Part shown: positions 52,720-62,167 of the stretch, one piece after another
Layout: every line of letters starts with the position of its first letter
Position numbering within the stretch: position 1 is the stretch's first letter
NCBI RefSeq assembly: GCF_004349055.1
Contig: NZ_SMKX01000018.1
Location: forward strand, 25,884-89,883
Direction: 5' to 3'
Origin: Kribbella antibiotica
GTDB lineage: Bacteria; Actinomycetota; Actinomycetes; Propionibacteriales; Kribbellaceae
DNA length: 64,000 nt
Program-made: the position numbers and the translations under genes
The notes under the pieces: model-generated
The model's database searches: none
What the model was told of the DNA's origin: nothing
The model's input: the letters and a program-made list of their open reading frames with translations, nothing else

Positions 52720-54156
52720 TCAGTCCGCGAGGGCGCGTACGGCTTCGGCGAAGGCGTCCCCACGGGCTCCGTAGTTGGCGAACATGTCCCAGGATGCGCA
52801 GCCTGGCGCCAGCAGCACGGTGTCCCCCACCTGTGCCACCTTCGCCGCTTCCCCCACCACGATCTCCATTGCTCCAGTGTCCGTTGACTCGACGACGATC
52901 CTCGGGACATCTGGAGCGTGTCGCTCAAGTGCTTCCGCGATCACAGCCTTATCTTGTCCCAGCAGGACTACGGCCCGGAGCCGGTCCTTCGCCGCGATCA
53001 CCAAGTCGTCGAACGTCGCACCCTTGGCCTGTCCCCCGGCGATCCACACGACGTGGTCGTAGGCGAGCAAAGACGCCTGCGCGGCATGCGGGTTGGTGGC
53101 CTTGGAGTCGTCGACATAGTTGACCCCGGCAACCTCTGCCACGTGCGCGATCCGGTGCTTGTCGGGAGTGAAGCCCCGCAGCCCGTCGCGAACAGCAGCC
53201 GCCGGTACGCCGAACGCCCGGGCCAGCGCGGCCGCGGCCAAAGCGTTCGCCACGTTGTGCGGAGCCGGTGGGTTGACGTCCTCGATCTTGGCGAGCTCGA
53301 GTGCCGAGGTCTGCCGCTGCTCGACGAATGCACGGTCGACCAGCAGATCCTCGACCAGGCCGACCATCGACAGGCCCGGCATACCGAGGGTGAAGCCGAC
53401 GGCGCGGCAGCCGTCGATCACGTCGGCCTCTTCGACCAGGTGCTCGGTGACCTTGTCGGCCACGTTGTAGATGCACGCGACCTGGCAGTTCGTGAAGATC
53501 CGGCCCTTGTCCGCCGCGTAGGCGTCCATCGAGCCGTGCCAGTCGATGTGGTCCGGCGCCAGGTTCAGTACGGCGGCCGAGTGCGCCGACATCGAATGCG
53601 TGAAGTGCAGTTGGTAGCTCGACAGCTCGACCGCGATCACGTCGTACGGCTCGGGGTCCATGACGGCCTCGAGCAGCGGAAGCCCGACGTTGCCTGCGGC
53701 AACTGCCCGGTGCCCGGCCGCGGTCAGGATCGCGGTCAGCATCTGCACGGTCGTGGTCTTGCCGTTCGTCCCGGTGACGCACAGCCACGGCGCGGCGTTG
53801 GCGGGATCGCGCAGGCGCCAGGCCAGCTCGATCTCACTCCAGATCGGGACGCCACGCTCGGCAGCCTGGGCCAGCAACGGCGCCGACGGCGGTACGCCGG
53901 GAGACGTCACCACGATGTCGACGTCCGGCGGGAGTGTCGCCGTACTGCCTTCGCCGAGCGTGATGGTCGCGCCGAGAACTTCGAGGATCTCCGCCTTCTC
54001 GCGGAGCGCCTCGTTGTCGCGGTCGTCGACGACGATCACGTGCTCGGCACCGGCCTGGATCAACGAGTCGGCGCACGCGTAGCCCGCCGTACCGAAGCCC
54101 AGGACGACGAAGCGGGTGGTGTCCCAGCCGTCGTCGGTGCGATTGGTCAGCGTCAT
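52720..54156 (-). CDS. murD: UDP-N-acetylmuramoylalanine-D-glutamate ligase
   Basis: 478 residues. The nucleotide fold VVLGFGTAGYACADSL starts at residue 21, the ATP loop VTGTNGKTTT is at 131-140, and [16 protein letters not shown] and DSKATNPHAAQASL are Mur ligase blocks. ATG 54156 overlaps the stop of the second mraY copy (ATGA). It adds D-glutamate to the nucleotide precursor. Confidence 0.95.
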   Translation of the reverse strand: MTLTNRTDDGWDTTRFVVLGFGTAGYACADSLIQAGAEHVIVVDDRDNEALREKAEILEVLGATITLGEGSTATLPPDVDIVVTSPGVPPSAPLLAQAAERGVPIWSEIELAWRLRDPANAAPWLCVTGTNGKTTTVQMLTAILTAAGHRAVAAGNVGLPLLEAVMDPEPYDVIAVELSSYQLHFTHSMSAHSAAVLNLAPDHIDWHGSMDAYAADKGRIFTNCQVACIYNVADKVTEHLVEEADVIDGCRAVGFTLGMPGLSMVGLVEDLLVDRAFVEQRQTSALELAKIEDVNPPAPHNVANALAAAALARAFGVPAAAVRDGLRGFTPDKHRIAHVAEVAGVNYVDDSKATNPHAAQASLLAYDHVVWIAGGQAKGATFDDLVIAAKDRLRAVVLLGQDKAVIAEALERHAPDVPRIVVESTDTGAMEIVVGEAAKVAQVGDTVLLAPGCASWDMFANYGARGDAFAEAVRALAD

Positions 54157-55229
54157 CCGGTTACCCATTCCGCGTAGAAGAGTCCGAGGCCGGTCACGGT
54201 GCACAGACCCTGGATGATCCAGAACCGGATCACCACATTGACCTGTTCCCAGCCGAGCATCTCGAAGTGATGGTGGATCGGTGTGATCAGGAAGACCCGC
54301 TTGCCGACCCCGGTCGCTGCCCGGGTGACCTTGAAGACGGTGACCTGAATGATGACCGAGGCGGTGATCATGACGAACAGTCCGCCGAGCAGCAGCACGA
54401 GCAGCTCGGTGCGGGTCATCACCGCCAGACCGGCCAGCGCGCCACCCAGTGACAGTGAGCCGGTGTCGCCCATGAAGATCTTCGCGGGTGACGCGTTCCA
54501 CCAGAGGAAGCCGAACAGCGCGCCGGTCAACGCAGCCGCGACCACGGCCAGGTCATGGGGATCGCGGACCTCGTAGCACTTCGACCCTGGCGCGGTCGCG
54601 CAGCTCTGGTTGAACTGCCAGATGCAGATCAGGGTGTAGGCGCCGAACACCATCATCGAGGCACCGGCCGAAAGCCCGTCCAGACCGTCGGCCAGGTTGA
54701 CGGCATTCGACATGCCGTTGATCAGCAGCAGGATCCAGATCACGGCCAGCACCGGTAGCAGGTGCAACCAGCTGATGTCGCGGATGAACGAGATGAACGG
54801 CGACGCCGGCCGCTGACCGCGCCCGTCCGGGAACTGCAGCGCGAGGATGGTGAACGTCACCGCAACGATCGTCTGGCCGGCCAGCTTCGCCTTGCTCCGC
54901 AACCCCAGGCTGCGCTGCCGGAAGATCTTGATCGCGTCGTCCAGCAACCCGACCGCGCCACACCCCACGAGCAGGAACAGCACCAGCAGCGCCGAAGCGG
55001 TCGGCGCGGTCATCGTGAACAGCTTCGCCGCGAAGTACCCGATGACGGTGGCGATGATGAACACCAGTCCGCCCATGGTCGGCGTACCGCGCTTGGTGGC
55101 GTGCGAGGTCGGACCGTCGGTCCGGATCTCCTGGCCGTAGCCACGCTTGGCCAGCAGCGCGATCGCCCACCGGGTGCCGACCAGGGTCAGCACCATCGAG
55201 ACGGCGCCGCCGAACAGGATCGAGATCAC
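54153..55229 (-). CDS. mraY: MraY (phospho-MurNAc-pentapeptide translocase), second tandem copy
   Basis: 358 residues. Catalytic aspartates Asp97-Asp98 (GLLDDAIKI) and Asp255 ([12 protein letters not shown]) are present, and the HHH motif is complete (TPIHHHFE, 319-321). By eye it differs from the adjacent copy at about 35 positions, so the two are ~90% identical, and residues 189-264 are identical. It is the less standard copy: LITPIHHH replaces the actinobacterial [11 protein letters not shown] 55229 overlaps a 7-codon ORF (GTGA) and its stop overlaps murD (ATGA). MraY transfers phospho-MurNAc-pentapeptide to undecaprenyl phosphate. Confidence 0.9.
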   Translation of the reverse strand: MISILFGGAVSMVLTLVGTRWAIALLAKRGYGQEIRTDGPTSHATKRGTPTMGGLVFIIATVIGYFAAKLFTMTAPTASALLVLFLLVGCGAVGLLDDAIKIFRQRSLGLRSKAKLAGQTIVAVTFTILALQFPDGRGQRPASPFISFIRDISWLHLLPVLAVIWILLLINGMSNAVNLADGLDGLSAGASMMVFGAYTLICIWQFNQSCATAPGSKCYEVRDPHDLAVVAAALTGALFGFLWWNASPAKIFMGDTGSLSLGGALAGLAVMTRTELLVLLLGGLFVMITASVIIQVTVFKVTRAATGVGKRVFLITPIHHHFEMLGWEQVNVVIRFWIIQGLCTVTGLGLFYAEWVTG

Positions 55230-55249
55230 TGCAGACCCGGCTCGGTCAT
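55226..55249 (-). other. Seven-codon coupling ORF between the two mraY copies
   Basis: The ATG (55249-55247) overlaps the stop of the upstream mraY by ATGA, and its TGA (55228-55226) overlaps the GTG of the next mraY by GTGA. It encodes MTEPGLQ. It keeps ribosomes moving across the junction and probably marks the duplication joint; the bases before both mraY starts share CAGTGATCTCGATC. Confidence 0.5.
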
Positions 55250-56322
55250 CCCGCCACCCACTCGGCGTAGAACAGGCCGAGGCCGATCACGACGCACAGG
55301 CCCTGGATGATCCAGAACCGGATCACGACGTTCACCTGCTCCCACCCGAGCATCTCGAAGTGGTGCTGCAGGGGCGCCATCCGGAACAGGCGCTTGCCCA
55401 CTCCGGAGGTGCGCTTGGTGACCTTGAACCAGGTGACCTGCAGGATCACCGAGGCGGTGATCATGACGAACAGACCGCCGAGCAGCAGTACGAGCAGCTC
55501 GGTGCGGGTCATCACGGCGAGGCCGGCCACGGCGCCGCCCAGGGACAGCGATCCGGTGTCGCCCATGAAGATCTTGGCCGGTGACGCGTTCCACCACAGG
55601 AAGCCGAAGAGTGCGCCGGTCAACGCAGCTGCGACGACCGCGAGGTCATGTGGATCTCGGACCTCGTAACACTTCGAGCCCGGCGCGGTCGCGCAGCTCT
55701 GGTTGAACTGCCAGATGCAGATCAGCGTGTACGCGCCGAAGACCATCATCGAGGCGCCGGTGGCCAGACCGTCCAGACCGTCGGCCAGGTTCACGCCGTT
55801 CGACATGCCGTTGATCAGCAGCAGGATCCAGATCACGATCAGAACTGGCAACAGGTGCAACCAGCTGATGTCACGGATGAACGAGATGAACGGCGACGCC
55901 GGCCGCTGACCCCGTCCGTCCGGGAACTGCAGCGCGAGGACCGCGAACGTCACCGCGATCACCGTCTGGCCGGCCAGCTTCGCCTTGCTCCGTAGACCGA
56001 GGCTGCGCTGCCGGAAGATCTTGATGAAGTCGTCCAGGAACCCGACCGCACCCATACCGGCGAACAGGAAGAGCACCAGCAGCGCGGACGCAGTCGGCTC
56101 GGTCATCGTGAACAGCTTGGCCGCGAAGTAGCCGATGATGGTCGCGACGATGAAGACCGTGCCGCCCATCGTCGGCGTACCGCGCTTGGTGTGGTGGGAG
56201 GTCGGCCCGTCGGTGCGGATCTCCTGGCCGTAGCCGCGCTTGGCCAGCAGCGCGATCGCCCACCGGGTACCGATCAGGGTCAGCACCATCGAGACGGCAC
56301 CGCCGAACAGGATCGAGATCAC
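55246..56322 (-). CDS. mraY: MraY (phospho-MurNAc-pentapeptide translocase), first copy
   Basis: 358 residues with ten expected membrane helices. Catalytic aspartates are Asp97-Asp98 (GFLDDFIKI) and Asp255 (FMGDTGS). The motif at 319-321 is QHH ([10 protein letters not shown]), a form I recall as usual in Actinobacteria. [20 protein letters not shown] is the nucleotide-side loop. GTG 56322 overlaps the murF stop (GTGA), which is the standard murF-mraY arrangement, so this is likely the ancestral copy. Confidence 0.94.
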   Translation of the reverse strand: MISILFGGAVSMVLTLIGTRWAIALLAKRGYGQEIRTDGPTSHHTKRGTPTMGGTVFIVATIIGYFAAKLFTMTEPTASALLVLFLFAGMGAVGFLDDFIKIFRQRSLGLRSKAKLAGQTVIAVTFAVLALQFPDGRGQRPASPFISFIRDISWLHLLPVLIVIWILLLINGMSNGVNLADGLDGLATGASMMVFGAYTLICIWQFNQSCATAPGSKCYEVRDPHDLAVVAAALTGALFGFLWWNASPAKIFMGDTGSLSLGGAVAGLAVMTRTELLVLLLGGLFVMITASVILQVTWFKVTKRTSGVGKRLFRMAPLQHHFEMLGWEQVNVVIRFWIIQGLCVVIGLGLFYAEWVAG

Positions 56323-57713
56323 TGCGCGTCCTCCTTGAGCAACGCGGTCGCCAGCTTGTCGAGCCCGACGTACCGGGATGCTTTCACCAGCACTACATCA
56401 CCCTGCTGCAGTTCCTTGCCCAGCAGCTCGAGCGCTTCGTCCATAGTGCCGACGTACGCCGACTCGTTGCCCCACGATCCTTCCAGCGACGCACCGAGGT
56501 GGATCGGGCGGGCTTCCTCGCCTACGACCAGCAACCGCTGCACATCCAGCCGGACGGCCAGGCGGCCGATGCCGTCGTGCTCCTCGGTGTGGCTGTCGCC
56601 CAGCTCACCCATCGGGCCGAGCACGGCCCAGGTGCGGGCCTTGCGGGCCCGGCCGATCGCGACCAACGCCTTGAGCGCGGCTCGCACCGACTCCGGGTTG
56701 GCGTTGTACGCGTCGTTGATGATCGTCACGCCGTCTGCGCGCTCGGTCACCTCCATCCGCCACTTCGAGGCAGCCGTCGCCTTGCTCAAGCCTGCGGCGA
56801 TCTGCTCCGGAGTCAGGCCAACAGCCTGTACGGCGGCCGCCGCGGCGAGCGCGTTCGCGACCTGGTGCTCGCCGACGACCTGGAGCTGCACCGCGTGCTC
56901 CTCGCCGCCGATCAGCAACGTGAAGCCCGGCCGGCCGAGCGAGTCGAGCTCGACGTCGGCGGCGCGCACATCCGCGCCCGCGCTCTCCCCCCAGGTGACC
57001 ACGGCCTCCTGGGTCCGATCGGCCATGGCGGCCACGCGCGGGTCGTCGGCGTTCAGGATGGCGGTCCCGCCCGGTCGCACTGCCTCGATCAGCTCACCCT
57101 TGGCGACGGCGATCGCGTCCTGGCTGCCGAACTCGCCGATGTGCGAATGCCCGACGTTCAGCACGAGGCCGACCTTGGGCGGCGTGATCCGGCACAGGTA
57201 GGTGATGTCGCCGACGTGCCGGGCGCCCATCTCGGCGACCAGGAAGCGCGTCGACAGGTCAGCCTTGAGCGCCGTCCGCGGGTGGCCGATCTCGTTGTTC
57301 TGCGATCCGATCGCCGCCACCGTCGGCCCGTACGGCGCGAGCAGCTGGGCAATCAGGTCCTTCGTGCTGGTCTTGCCTGATGAACCGGTCAAGCCGATGA
57401 TCGTCAGATCCGGCAGGCGGCTGATGACCAGCGCGGCCAAGTCGCCGAGCGCCTTCTGGGCGTCGGCCACGACGATGCACGGGAAGCCCTCGACCGGGCG
57501 GGTCGTGAGCGAGACGGTGACTCCGGCCTCCGTGACCGCGGCCACGAAGTCGTGGCCGTCGACACGCTCACCGGGCAGGGCGACGAACAGCCCGCCCGGG
57601 ACGGCCTCGCGGGAGTCGGTCACCACGGCGCCGTCGACGACGGCTCCGGGGTCCACCCCCACCAGCTCGCCCTGGACCGCCGCGGCGATCTCCTCGCACC
57701 TGACGCCTATCAC
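56319..57713 (-). CDS. murF: UDP-MurNAc-tripeptide-D-alanyl-D-alanine ligase
   Basis: 464 residues. The N-terminal domain has [20 protein letters not shown]; the ATP loop is [13 protein letters not shown] (107-119). [10 protein letters not shown] and [18 protein letters not shown] are MurF blocks. It completes the pentapeptide. It overlaps murE (GTGA) upstream and mraY (GTGA) downstream. Confidence 0.96.
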   Translation of the reverse strand: MIGVRCEEIAAAVQGELVGVDPGAVVDGAVVTDSREAVPGGLFVALPGERVDGHDFVAAVTEAGVTVSLTTRPVEGFPCIVVADAQKALGDLAALVISRLPDLTIIGLTGSSGKTSTKDLIAQLLAPYGPTVAAIGSQNNEIGHPRTALKADLSTRFLVAEMGARHVGDITYLCRITPPKVGLVLNVGHSHIGEFGSQDAIAVAKGELIEAVRPGGTAILNADDPRVAAMADRTQEAVVTWGESAGADVRAADVELDSLGRPGFTLLIGGEEHAVQLQVVGEHQVANALAAAAAVQAVGLTPEQIAAGLSKATAASKWRMEVTERADGVTIINDAYNANPESVRAALKALVAIGRARKARTWAVLGPMGELGDSHTEEHDGIGRLAVRLDVQRLLVVGEEARPIHLGASLEGSWGNESAYVGTMDEALELLGKELQQGDVVLVKASRYVGLDKLATALLKEDAQ

Positions 57714-59299
57714 TGCTCTGCCTCCAACAGCTCACGCACGGTTTCGCGGTCGTCGAACGGGTGGATCACACCGCCGACTTCCTGGCCTGTCTCATGGCCC
57801 TTGCCCAGTACGACGACTGTGTCGCCCGGACCGGCCAGCTCGATCGCAGTGGCGATCGCCTGCCGACGGTCGCCGATCTCGTGCAGGTCGACATCCGGAA
57901 CTGCCTGCCGGGCGCCCTCGACCGCAGCGGCCCGAATACTCGCCGGGTCCTCACTGCGGGGGTTGTCGTCAGTGATGATCACGACATCCGCCGTACGGGC
58001 TGCTGCTGCGCCCATGGCGGGGCGTTTGCCGGGGTCACGGTCACCACCGCAGCCCACCACAGCGAACAGCCGGCCCTTGGTTGCGCTACGCGCCGCTTGC
58101 AGCGCCAGAGCGACCGCATCCGCTGTGTGGGCGAAGTCGACGATCACGGCGACACCGTCCTCCCGGACGAATCGCTCCATCCGCCCTGGTACGGCGGCGT
58201 CTCGCAGTCCGTCGGCGATGGCCTCAGCGGAGACACCGACCTGCCGCAGCATCACTGTGGCGAGTAGGGCGTTCGCCACGTTGAAGTCGCCCGGCAGGGT
58301 GATCTCCACCGTCAGCGTCTCGCCGGGACCCTGGATGTCGATGACAGTCGTGCCATGGTCGGACTGGTGCGTGTCAGCAACCGTCCAGTCGGCCGCACGC
58401 GTCGTAGAGACGGTCACCAGCGGTACGACGGTCTGCGCGGCGAGGCGGCGGCCGTACTCGTCGTCGATGTTCACCACTGCCAGATCACACCGCTCCGGCG
58501 TGAACAGCGACGCCTTGGCGGCGAAGTACTCCTCGAACGTCTTGTGGAAGTCCAGGTGGTCCTGCGTGAGGTTGGTGAAGCCAGCCACCGCGTAGCGCGC
58601 GCCGTCCACCCGCCCCATCGCCAGCGCGTGGCTGGAGACCTCCATCGAGCACCACTGCACGTCGTTCTCACGCATCACCGCGAACAGGGCCTGCAGGTCG
58701 GTGGCCTCCGGAGTGGTCCGGACGCTCTTCACGACCTCTTCGCCGATGCGGGTCTGGATGGTCCCGATCATCCCGACGGGGCCGAGGCGCCGCAGGACCG
58801 AGTCGAGCAGGAAGCTCGTAGTGGTCTTGCCGTTCGTCCCAGTGATTCCGAGAAGCCGCATCTGGCTCGTCGGCTCACCGTAGACCTGCGCTGCGACTGC
58901 ACCGAGCACGTCACGAGGCTTGTCGACCACCAGAACCGGCAGACCGGTCTCCCGAGCGCGCTCCGCACCGGTCGGGTCGGTCAGTACGGCGGCTGCTCCC
59001 GCCTCGACCGCTTTGGCGGCGAACGCTGCGCCGTGCGTATTCGCACCGGGCAACGCGGCGTACAGGTCGCCGGGGAAGACGGAACGGGAGTCGAGCGTGA
59101 CTCCGGTGATCTCGACCGGCCGGTCAGGGGCGGCTGCCCCGACGAGGAACGCCAGGTCGGAGAGGGCCACCGGCACCACGTGCCGGGGTCTGATCGCTGC
59201 TACGGCACCGCCTGCGGCGGTAGGGGTGGACACGGGCCCAGAGGCTACCGCTCCGGGCCCTGCGACACCTACCTCACCCTGTGTCACCGGGTGGGTCAC
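57710..59299 (-). CDS. murE: UDP-MurNAc-tripeptide synthetase MurE
   Basis: 529 residues from GTG 59299, which overlaps the ftsI stop (GTGA). The first ~40 residues are a low-complexity extension (VTHPVTQGEVGVAG...), then the Mur domains: VTLDSRSVFPGDLYAALPG, ATP loop GITGTNGKTTTSFLL and the C-terminal DDNPRSEDPASIRAA. The DNPR motif is the one associated with meso-diaminopimelate or similar diamino acid recognition; Kribbella relatives use LL-DAP, so the exact substrate is open. Confidence 0.95.
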   Translation of the reverse strand: MTHPVTQGEVGVAGPGAVASGPVSTPTAAGGAVAAIRPRHVVPVALSDLAFLVGAAAPDRPVEITGVTLDSRSVFPGDLYAALPGANTHGAAFAAKAVEAGAAAVLTDPTGAERARETGLPVLVVDKPRDVLGAVAAQVYGEPTSQMRLLGITGTNGKTTTSFLLDSVLRRLGPVGMIGTIQTRIGEEVVKSVRTTPEATDLQALFAVMRENDVQWCSMEVSSHALAMGRVDGARYAVAGFTNLTQDHLDFHKTFEEYFAAKASLFTPERCDLAVVNIDDEYGRRLAAQTVVPLVTVSTTRAADWTVADTHQSDHGTTVIDIQGPGETLTVEITLPGDFNVANALLATVMLRQVGVSAEAIADGLRDAAVPGRMERFVREDGVAVIVDFAHTADAVALALQAARSATKGRLFAVVGCGGDRDPGKRPAMGAAAARTADVVIITDDNPRSEDPASIRAAAVEGARQAVPDVDLHEIGDRRQAIATAIELAGPGDTVVVLGKGHETGQEVGGVIHPFDDRETVRELLEAEQ

Positions 59300-61560
59300 C
59301 AGGTGATCGGGACGTTCTGCTGCTTCGCCCCCGTCGGTGGCACCGCGTACTTCTGCAGCGCGAAACTCATTACGTCCCGGAACACCGGACCTCCCTGGAA
59401 GCCACCACCCCGAGCACCTGTCGGGTCGTGCAGTACGACGTACACAACGAACCGTGGGTTGTCGGCAGGAGCAAATCCGGCAAAAGAAGTCGCCCACTTC
59501 TGGTAGCAACCGCACGCGGAGTCGACCTGCTGCGCCGTACCGGTCTTGCCGGCCACCAGGTAGCCGTCGATCGCCGCCTGCGGCGCAGTGCCCTTCTCCG
59601 CGGTCACCGCCTCCATCATGGTGGCGACCTCCTTGGCGGCCTTCTCGCTCACCACACGGCGCGGTGGGGCAGTCTCGGCCGGGGTCAGACTGCCGTTCGG
59701 CTCGATCCAGTTCCGGACCAGCTGCGGCGGCACGTAGACACCGCCGTTGGCGACCGCGTTGACCGCGGAGGCCTCCTGGACGGCGTTGACGGACAGGCCC
59801 TGACCGAATGCGACGTTCGCCCGGGTCATCTCCGGCCACTCGTCGCCGGCCATCAGCCGGCCCTTGCTCTCGCCGGGGAAGTTCAGGCCGGTGGGCTCAC
59901 CGAAACCGAAGTCGTGCAAGTACTTCACGAACGTCGGGATCCGCATCTGCTGCGCGGCCATGATCGTGCCGACGTTCGACGACTTCGCGATCACCCCGGC
60001 GATGGTCAGATTCAGGTCGCCGTGGTCCCAGTGGTCCTTGACCCGGCCGCCCGGCAGCTTGATGGTGCCCGGCACCTTGAGCTTGGTGTTCAGGTCGATC
60101 AGCCCGGCGTCGGCCAGCGCCGCCATCGTGACCACCTTCTGCACGCTGCCCGGCTCGTAGGTGCGTTCCAGGGCCGGGTTGTTCAAGTCACCCAGCTTCC
60201 ACTTCCCGTTCGGGTCGAAGGACGGGTAGTTGGCCATCGCCAGGATCTGGTTGGTCTTGACCTCGGTCACGATCACCGTGCCGCCGCTGGCGTGGTACTT
60301 CTGGACCGCTTCCTGGATCCGCTTCTCCGCGACCCACTGCAGGTCGGAGTCCAGGGTCAGCTGGACGCCGACACCCGGCCGCGGCTCCTCGACCGTGTGG
60401 TTCGCGTTCGGGATCTTGTTGCCGTTGCGGTCGACCTCGTACACCGCCTTGCCGTCCTGGCCGGACAACTTGCTGTTCAGTCCGTACTCAAGACCGGACT
60501 TGCCCTTGCCGTCGTCCCCGGTCACGCCGACGACGGTCGCGGCGATCGAGCCGTTCGGGTGGCTGCGGGTCGGATCCGCCTCGGTGTAGACCCCGATCAG
60601 CGCCGGCGCCTTCTCGAGCTGCGGCTTGCCCTTGTTCTGCTTGGCGAGCTCCTTGTTACCGGCCTTGATCTGAGCGTTGATCTCGTTCCACGTCTGCGGG
60701 CTGACCTTGTCGGCCAGCTTCACGAACCGGCCGGTGCCGCTGAGCTTGGTCAGCAACTCCGCCCGCGTCACCTTCCCCTCGAGCTTGGGCGCCAGGATCG
60801 CCACCAGTTGCTGCGCGACCGGCTTGGTCTGCTTCGGGTCCGCCGTGATCCTGACGGTGTCCTCGGTGACCGAGAACTCCACGCCGTTGCGATCGGTGAT
60901 CGAGCCACGCGACGCGTGCAGGACGTAGGGCTTGCTGTTCTCCTTGCTCGCCGCCAGCGCGTAGCTGTCCGGGTCCACGCCCTGGAGCAGGACCAGGCGA
61001 CCGGCGAACAGCGACAGCACGAACGCCATCACGCCGAAGGTCAGCCGCAGCCGCAGCGTCGAGCGGCCCAGCTTCAGCGTCCGCGGCGGCTTCTTCTCGC
61101 GCGGCTTCTTCGGTCGTGGCTGCGGACGGTTCTGCGGCGGGCGCTTGCGTGCGGTGGACTTCTTGGCAGCCGTCTTCTTGGCAGGTGCCCTGCGCGGGCC
61201 GCCTTCAGTGCCAGTACGGCGTGGCACCGGGCGACCGTCGCGTGGCGGCACCCGCTTGGCCGGTGCGGCCTTCTTGGCGACCGCCTTCTTGGCGACCGCC
61301 TTCTTGGCGACCGCCTTCTTGGCGACGGCCTTCTTGGCGACGGCCTTCTTCACCGGACGGCGTGGCTCCGCCTGAGCCCGCTGGGCCGCCTCCTGCTCAC
61401 GCGCTTGGCGGAGCAGGCGCTCCCGAGTGGACTCGGGACGCTGCGGCGTTGCGCGCGTGCGGTCCGTAGCCGGTGACGGACGGGACGGGGTGGAGCGCGG
61501 CGGAGTGCCGCGGCCTGATCCGCCCTTGCGTGGCGGCTCGTTACCCCGTCGGTCCGTCAT
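59296..61560 (-). CDS. ftsI: Penicillin-binding protein FtsI/PBP3 with long basic N-terminal tail
   Basis: 754 residues. Transpeptidase motifs are SVQK (Ser472, Lys475), SSN (527-529) and KTGT (672-675). A single membrane helix lies near 171-193, and a pedestal domain (about 200-390) follows. Unusually, the cytoplasmic part before the helix is ~170 residues, very rich in Lys, Arg, Ala and Pro, with tandem KKAVA units at 71-97 that resemble histone-H1-like tails. ATG 61560 was chosen because the ftsL stop is four bases upstream; the longer ORF overlaps ftsL. It crosslinks septal peptidoglycan with FtsW. Confidence 0.94.
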   Translation of the reverse strand: MTDRRGNEPPRKGGSGRGTPPRSTPSRPSPATDRTRATPQRPESTRERLLRQAREQEAAQRAQAEPRRPVKKAVAKKAVAKKAVAKKAVAKKAVAKKAAPAKRVPPRDGRPVPRRTGTEGGPRRAPAKKTAAKKSTARKRPPQNRPQPRPKKPREKKPPRTLKLGRSTLRLRLTFGVMAFVLSLFAGRLVLLQGVDPDSYALAASKENSKPYVLHASRGSITDRNGVEFSVTEDTVRITADPKQTKPVAQQLVAILAPKLEGKVTRAELLTKLSGTGRFVKLADKVSPQTWNEINAQIKAGNKELAKQNKGKPQLEKAPALIGVYTEADPTRSHPNGSIAATVVGVTGDDGKGKSGLEYGLNSKLSGQDGKAVYEVDRNGNKIPNANHTVEEPRPGVGVQLTLDSDLQWVAEKRIQEAVQKYHASGGTVIVTEVKTNQILAMANYPSFDPNGKWKLGDLNNPALERTYEPGSVQKVVTMAALADAGLIDLNTKLKVPGTIKLPGGRVKDHWDHGDLNLTIAGVIAKSSNVGTIMAAQQMRIPTFVKYLHDFGFGEPTGLNFPGESKGRLMAGDEWPEMTRANVAFGQGLSVNAVQEASAVNAVANGGVYVPPQLVRNWIEPNGSLTPAETAPPRRVVSEKAAKEVATMMEAVTAEKGTAPQAAIDGYLVAGKTGTAQQVDSACGCYQKWATSFAGFAPADNPRFVVYVVLHDPTGARGGGFQGGPVFRDVMSFALQKYAVPPTGAKQQNVPITW
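61268..61350 (-). repeat. 15-bp tandem repeat inside ftsI
   Basis: Five complete copies and a partial sixth of GCCTTCTTGGCGACC (plus-strand reading) encode KKAVA units. Copies differ by single bases (ACC or ACG at the end), so they arose by slippage and could vary in number between strains. Confidence 0.9.
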
Positions 61561-61564
61561 CCGA

Positions 61565-62167
61565 TCATCCCCCGGTGGTCGTGTTGGCGGGCGGCTTGCT
61601 CGTCTGGGTGTTCGGCGGCTTCGGCGGCTGCCCGCCCGCCGGCGGCTTGTTGGTCTGCGTACTGGCCGGCGGCTTACCTGCACTCACCGGCGGCTTGGTG
61701 GCGGGCGGAGTCGACGGCTTCACGCCGTCCGGCGTGCCAGGCCCGAACATCGCCTTACCAGCTCCGGCCTTGCCTTCCTTCGGTACGCCGAGCACCTGTC
61801 CGTCGCCCAGCCGCAGGAAGACCGGGTTCGGGTTCGGCACCATGCCCATGTTCAGCGCGCGGTCCGCCAGGTTCTGCGGCGACTCCAGCGCCCGGACTTC
61901 CTTCTCCAGCTGCTCCTGCTGGTCGCGCAACTGGCCGGCCTGGTCGTTCAGCTTGGTGATTCCGAAGGTGCCCCGCTGCAGCTCGGTGTTGAGCAGCAGC
62001 AGGCCGATCAGTCCGGCCGCCAGCAGCGACACGACGAAGATGACGAACGGCATCCGCGGTGGGCGGAACGGAGCGCCGTACACGACGCGGAGCTTCGGCT
62101 CCGACCGCTTGGTGGGAGTTACGGCCGGCTGGACCCGCGCCTTCTGCGGGCTGAACACAGTGCTCAT
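61565..62167 (-). CDS. ftsL: FtsL-like septum-forming protein
   Basis: 200 residues: a basic cytoplasmic N-terminus, one membrane helix ([19 protein letters not shown], about 41-59), a coiled coil ([25 protein letters not shown]) and [21 protein letters not shown], typical of FtsL/FtsB-type proteins at this position. The last ~70 residues are Pro/Thr/Lys/Gly-rich and probably extracytoplasmic. The start overlaps the rsmH stop (ATGA). Confidence 0.87.
   Translation of the reverse strand: MSTVFSPQKARVQPAVTPTKRSEPKLRVVYGAPFRPPRMPFVIFVVSLLAAGLIGLLLLNTELQRGTFGITKLNDQAGQLRDQQEQLEKEVRALESPQNLADRALNMGMVPNPNPVFLRLGDGQVLGVPKEGKAGAGKAMFGPGTPDGVKPSTPPATKPPVSAGKPPASTQTNKPPAGGQPPKPPNTQTSKPPANTTTGG

Noticed and set aside
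61268..61350. CRISPR-like array
   Set aside because: Repeats are 15 bp and contiguous with no spacers, and they code for KKAVA units inside ftsI. No cas genes in the window.
59281..61476. 731-residue plus-strand ORF
   Set aside because: Antisense shadow of ftsI; the real gene has all three penicillin-binding motifs.
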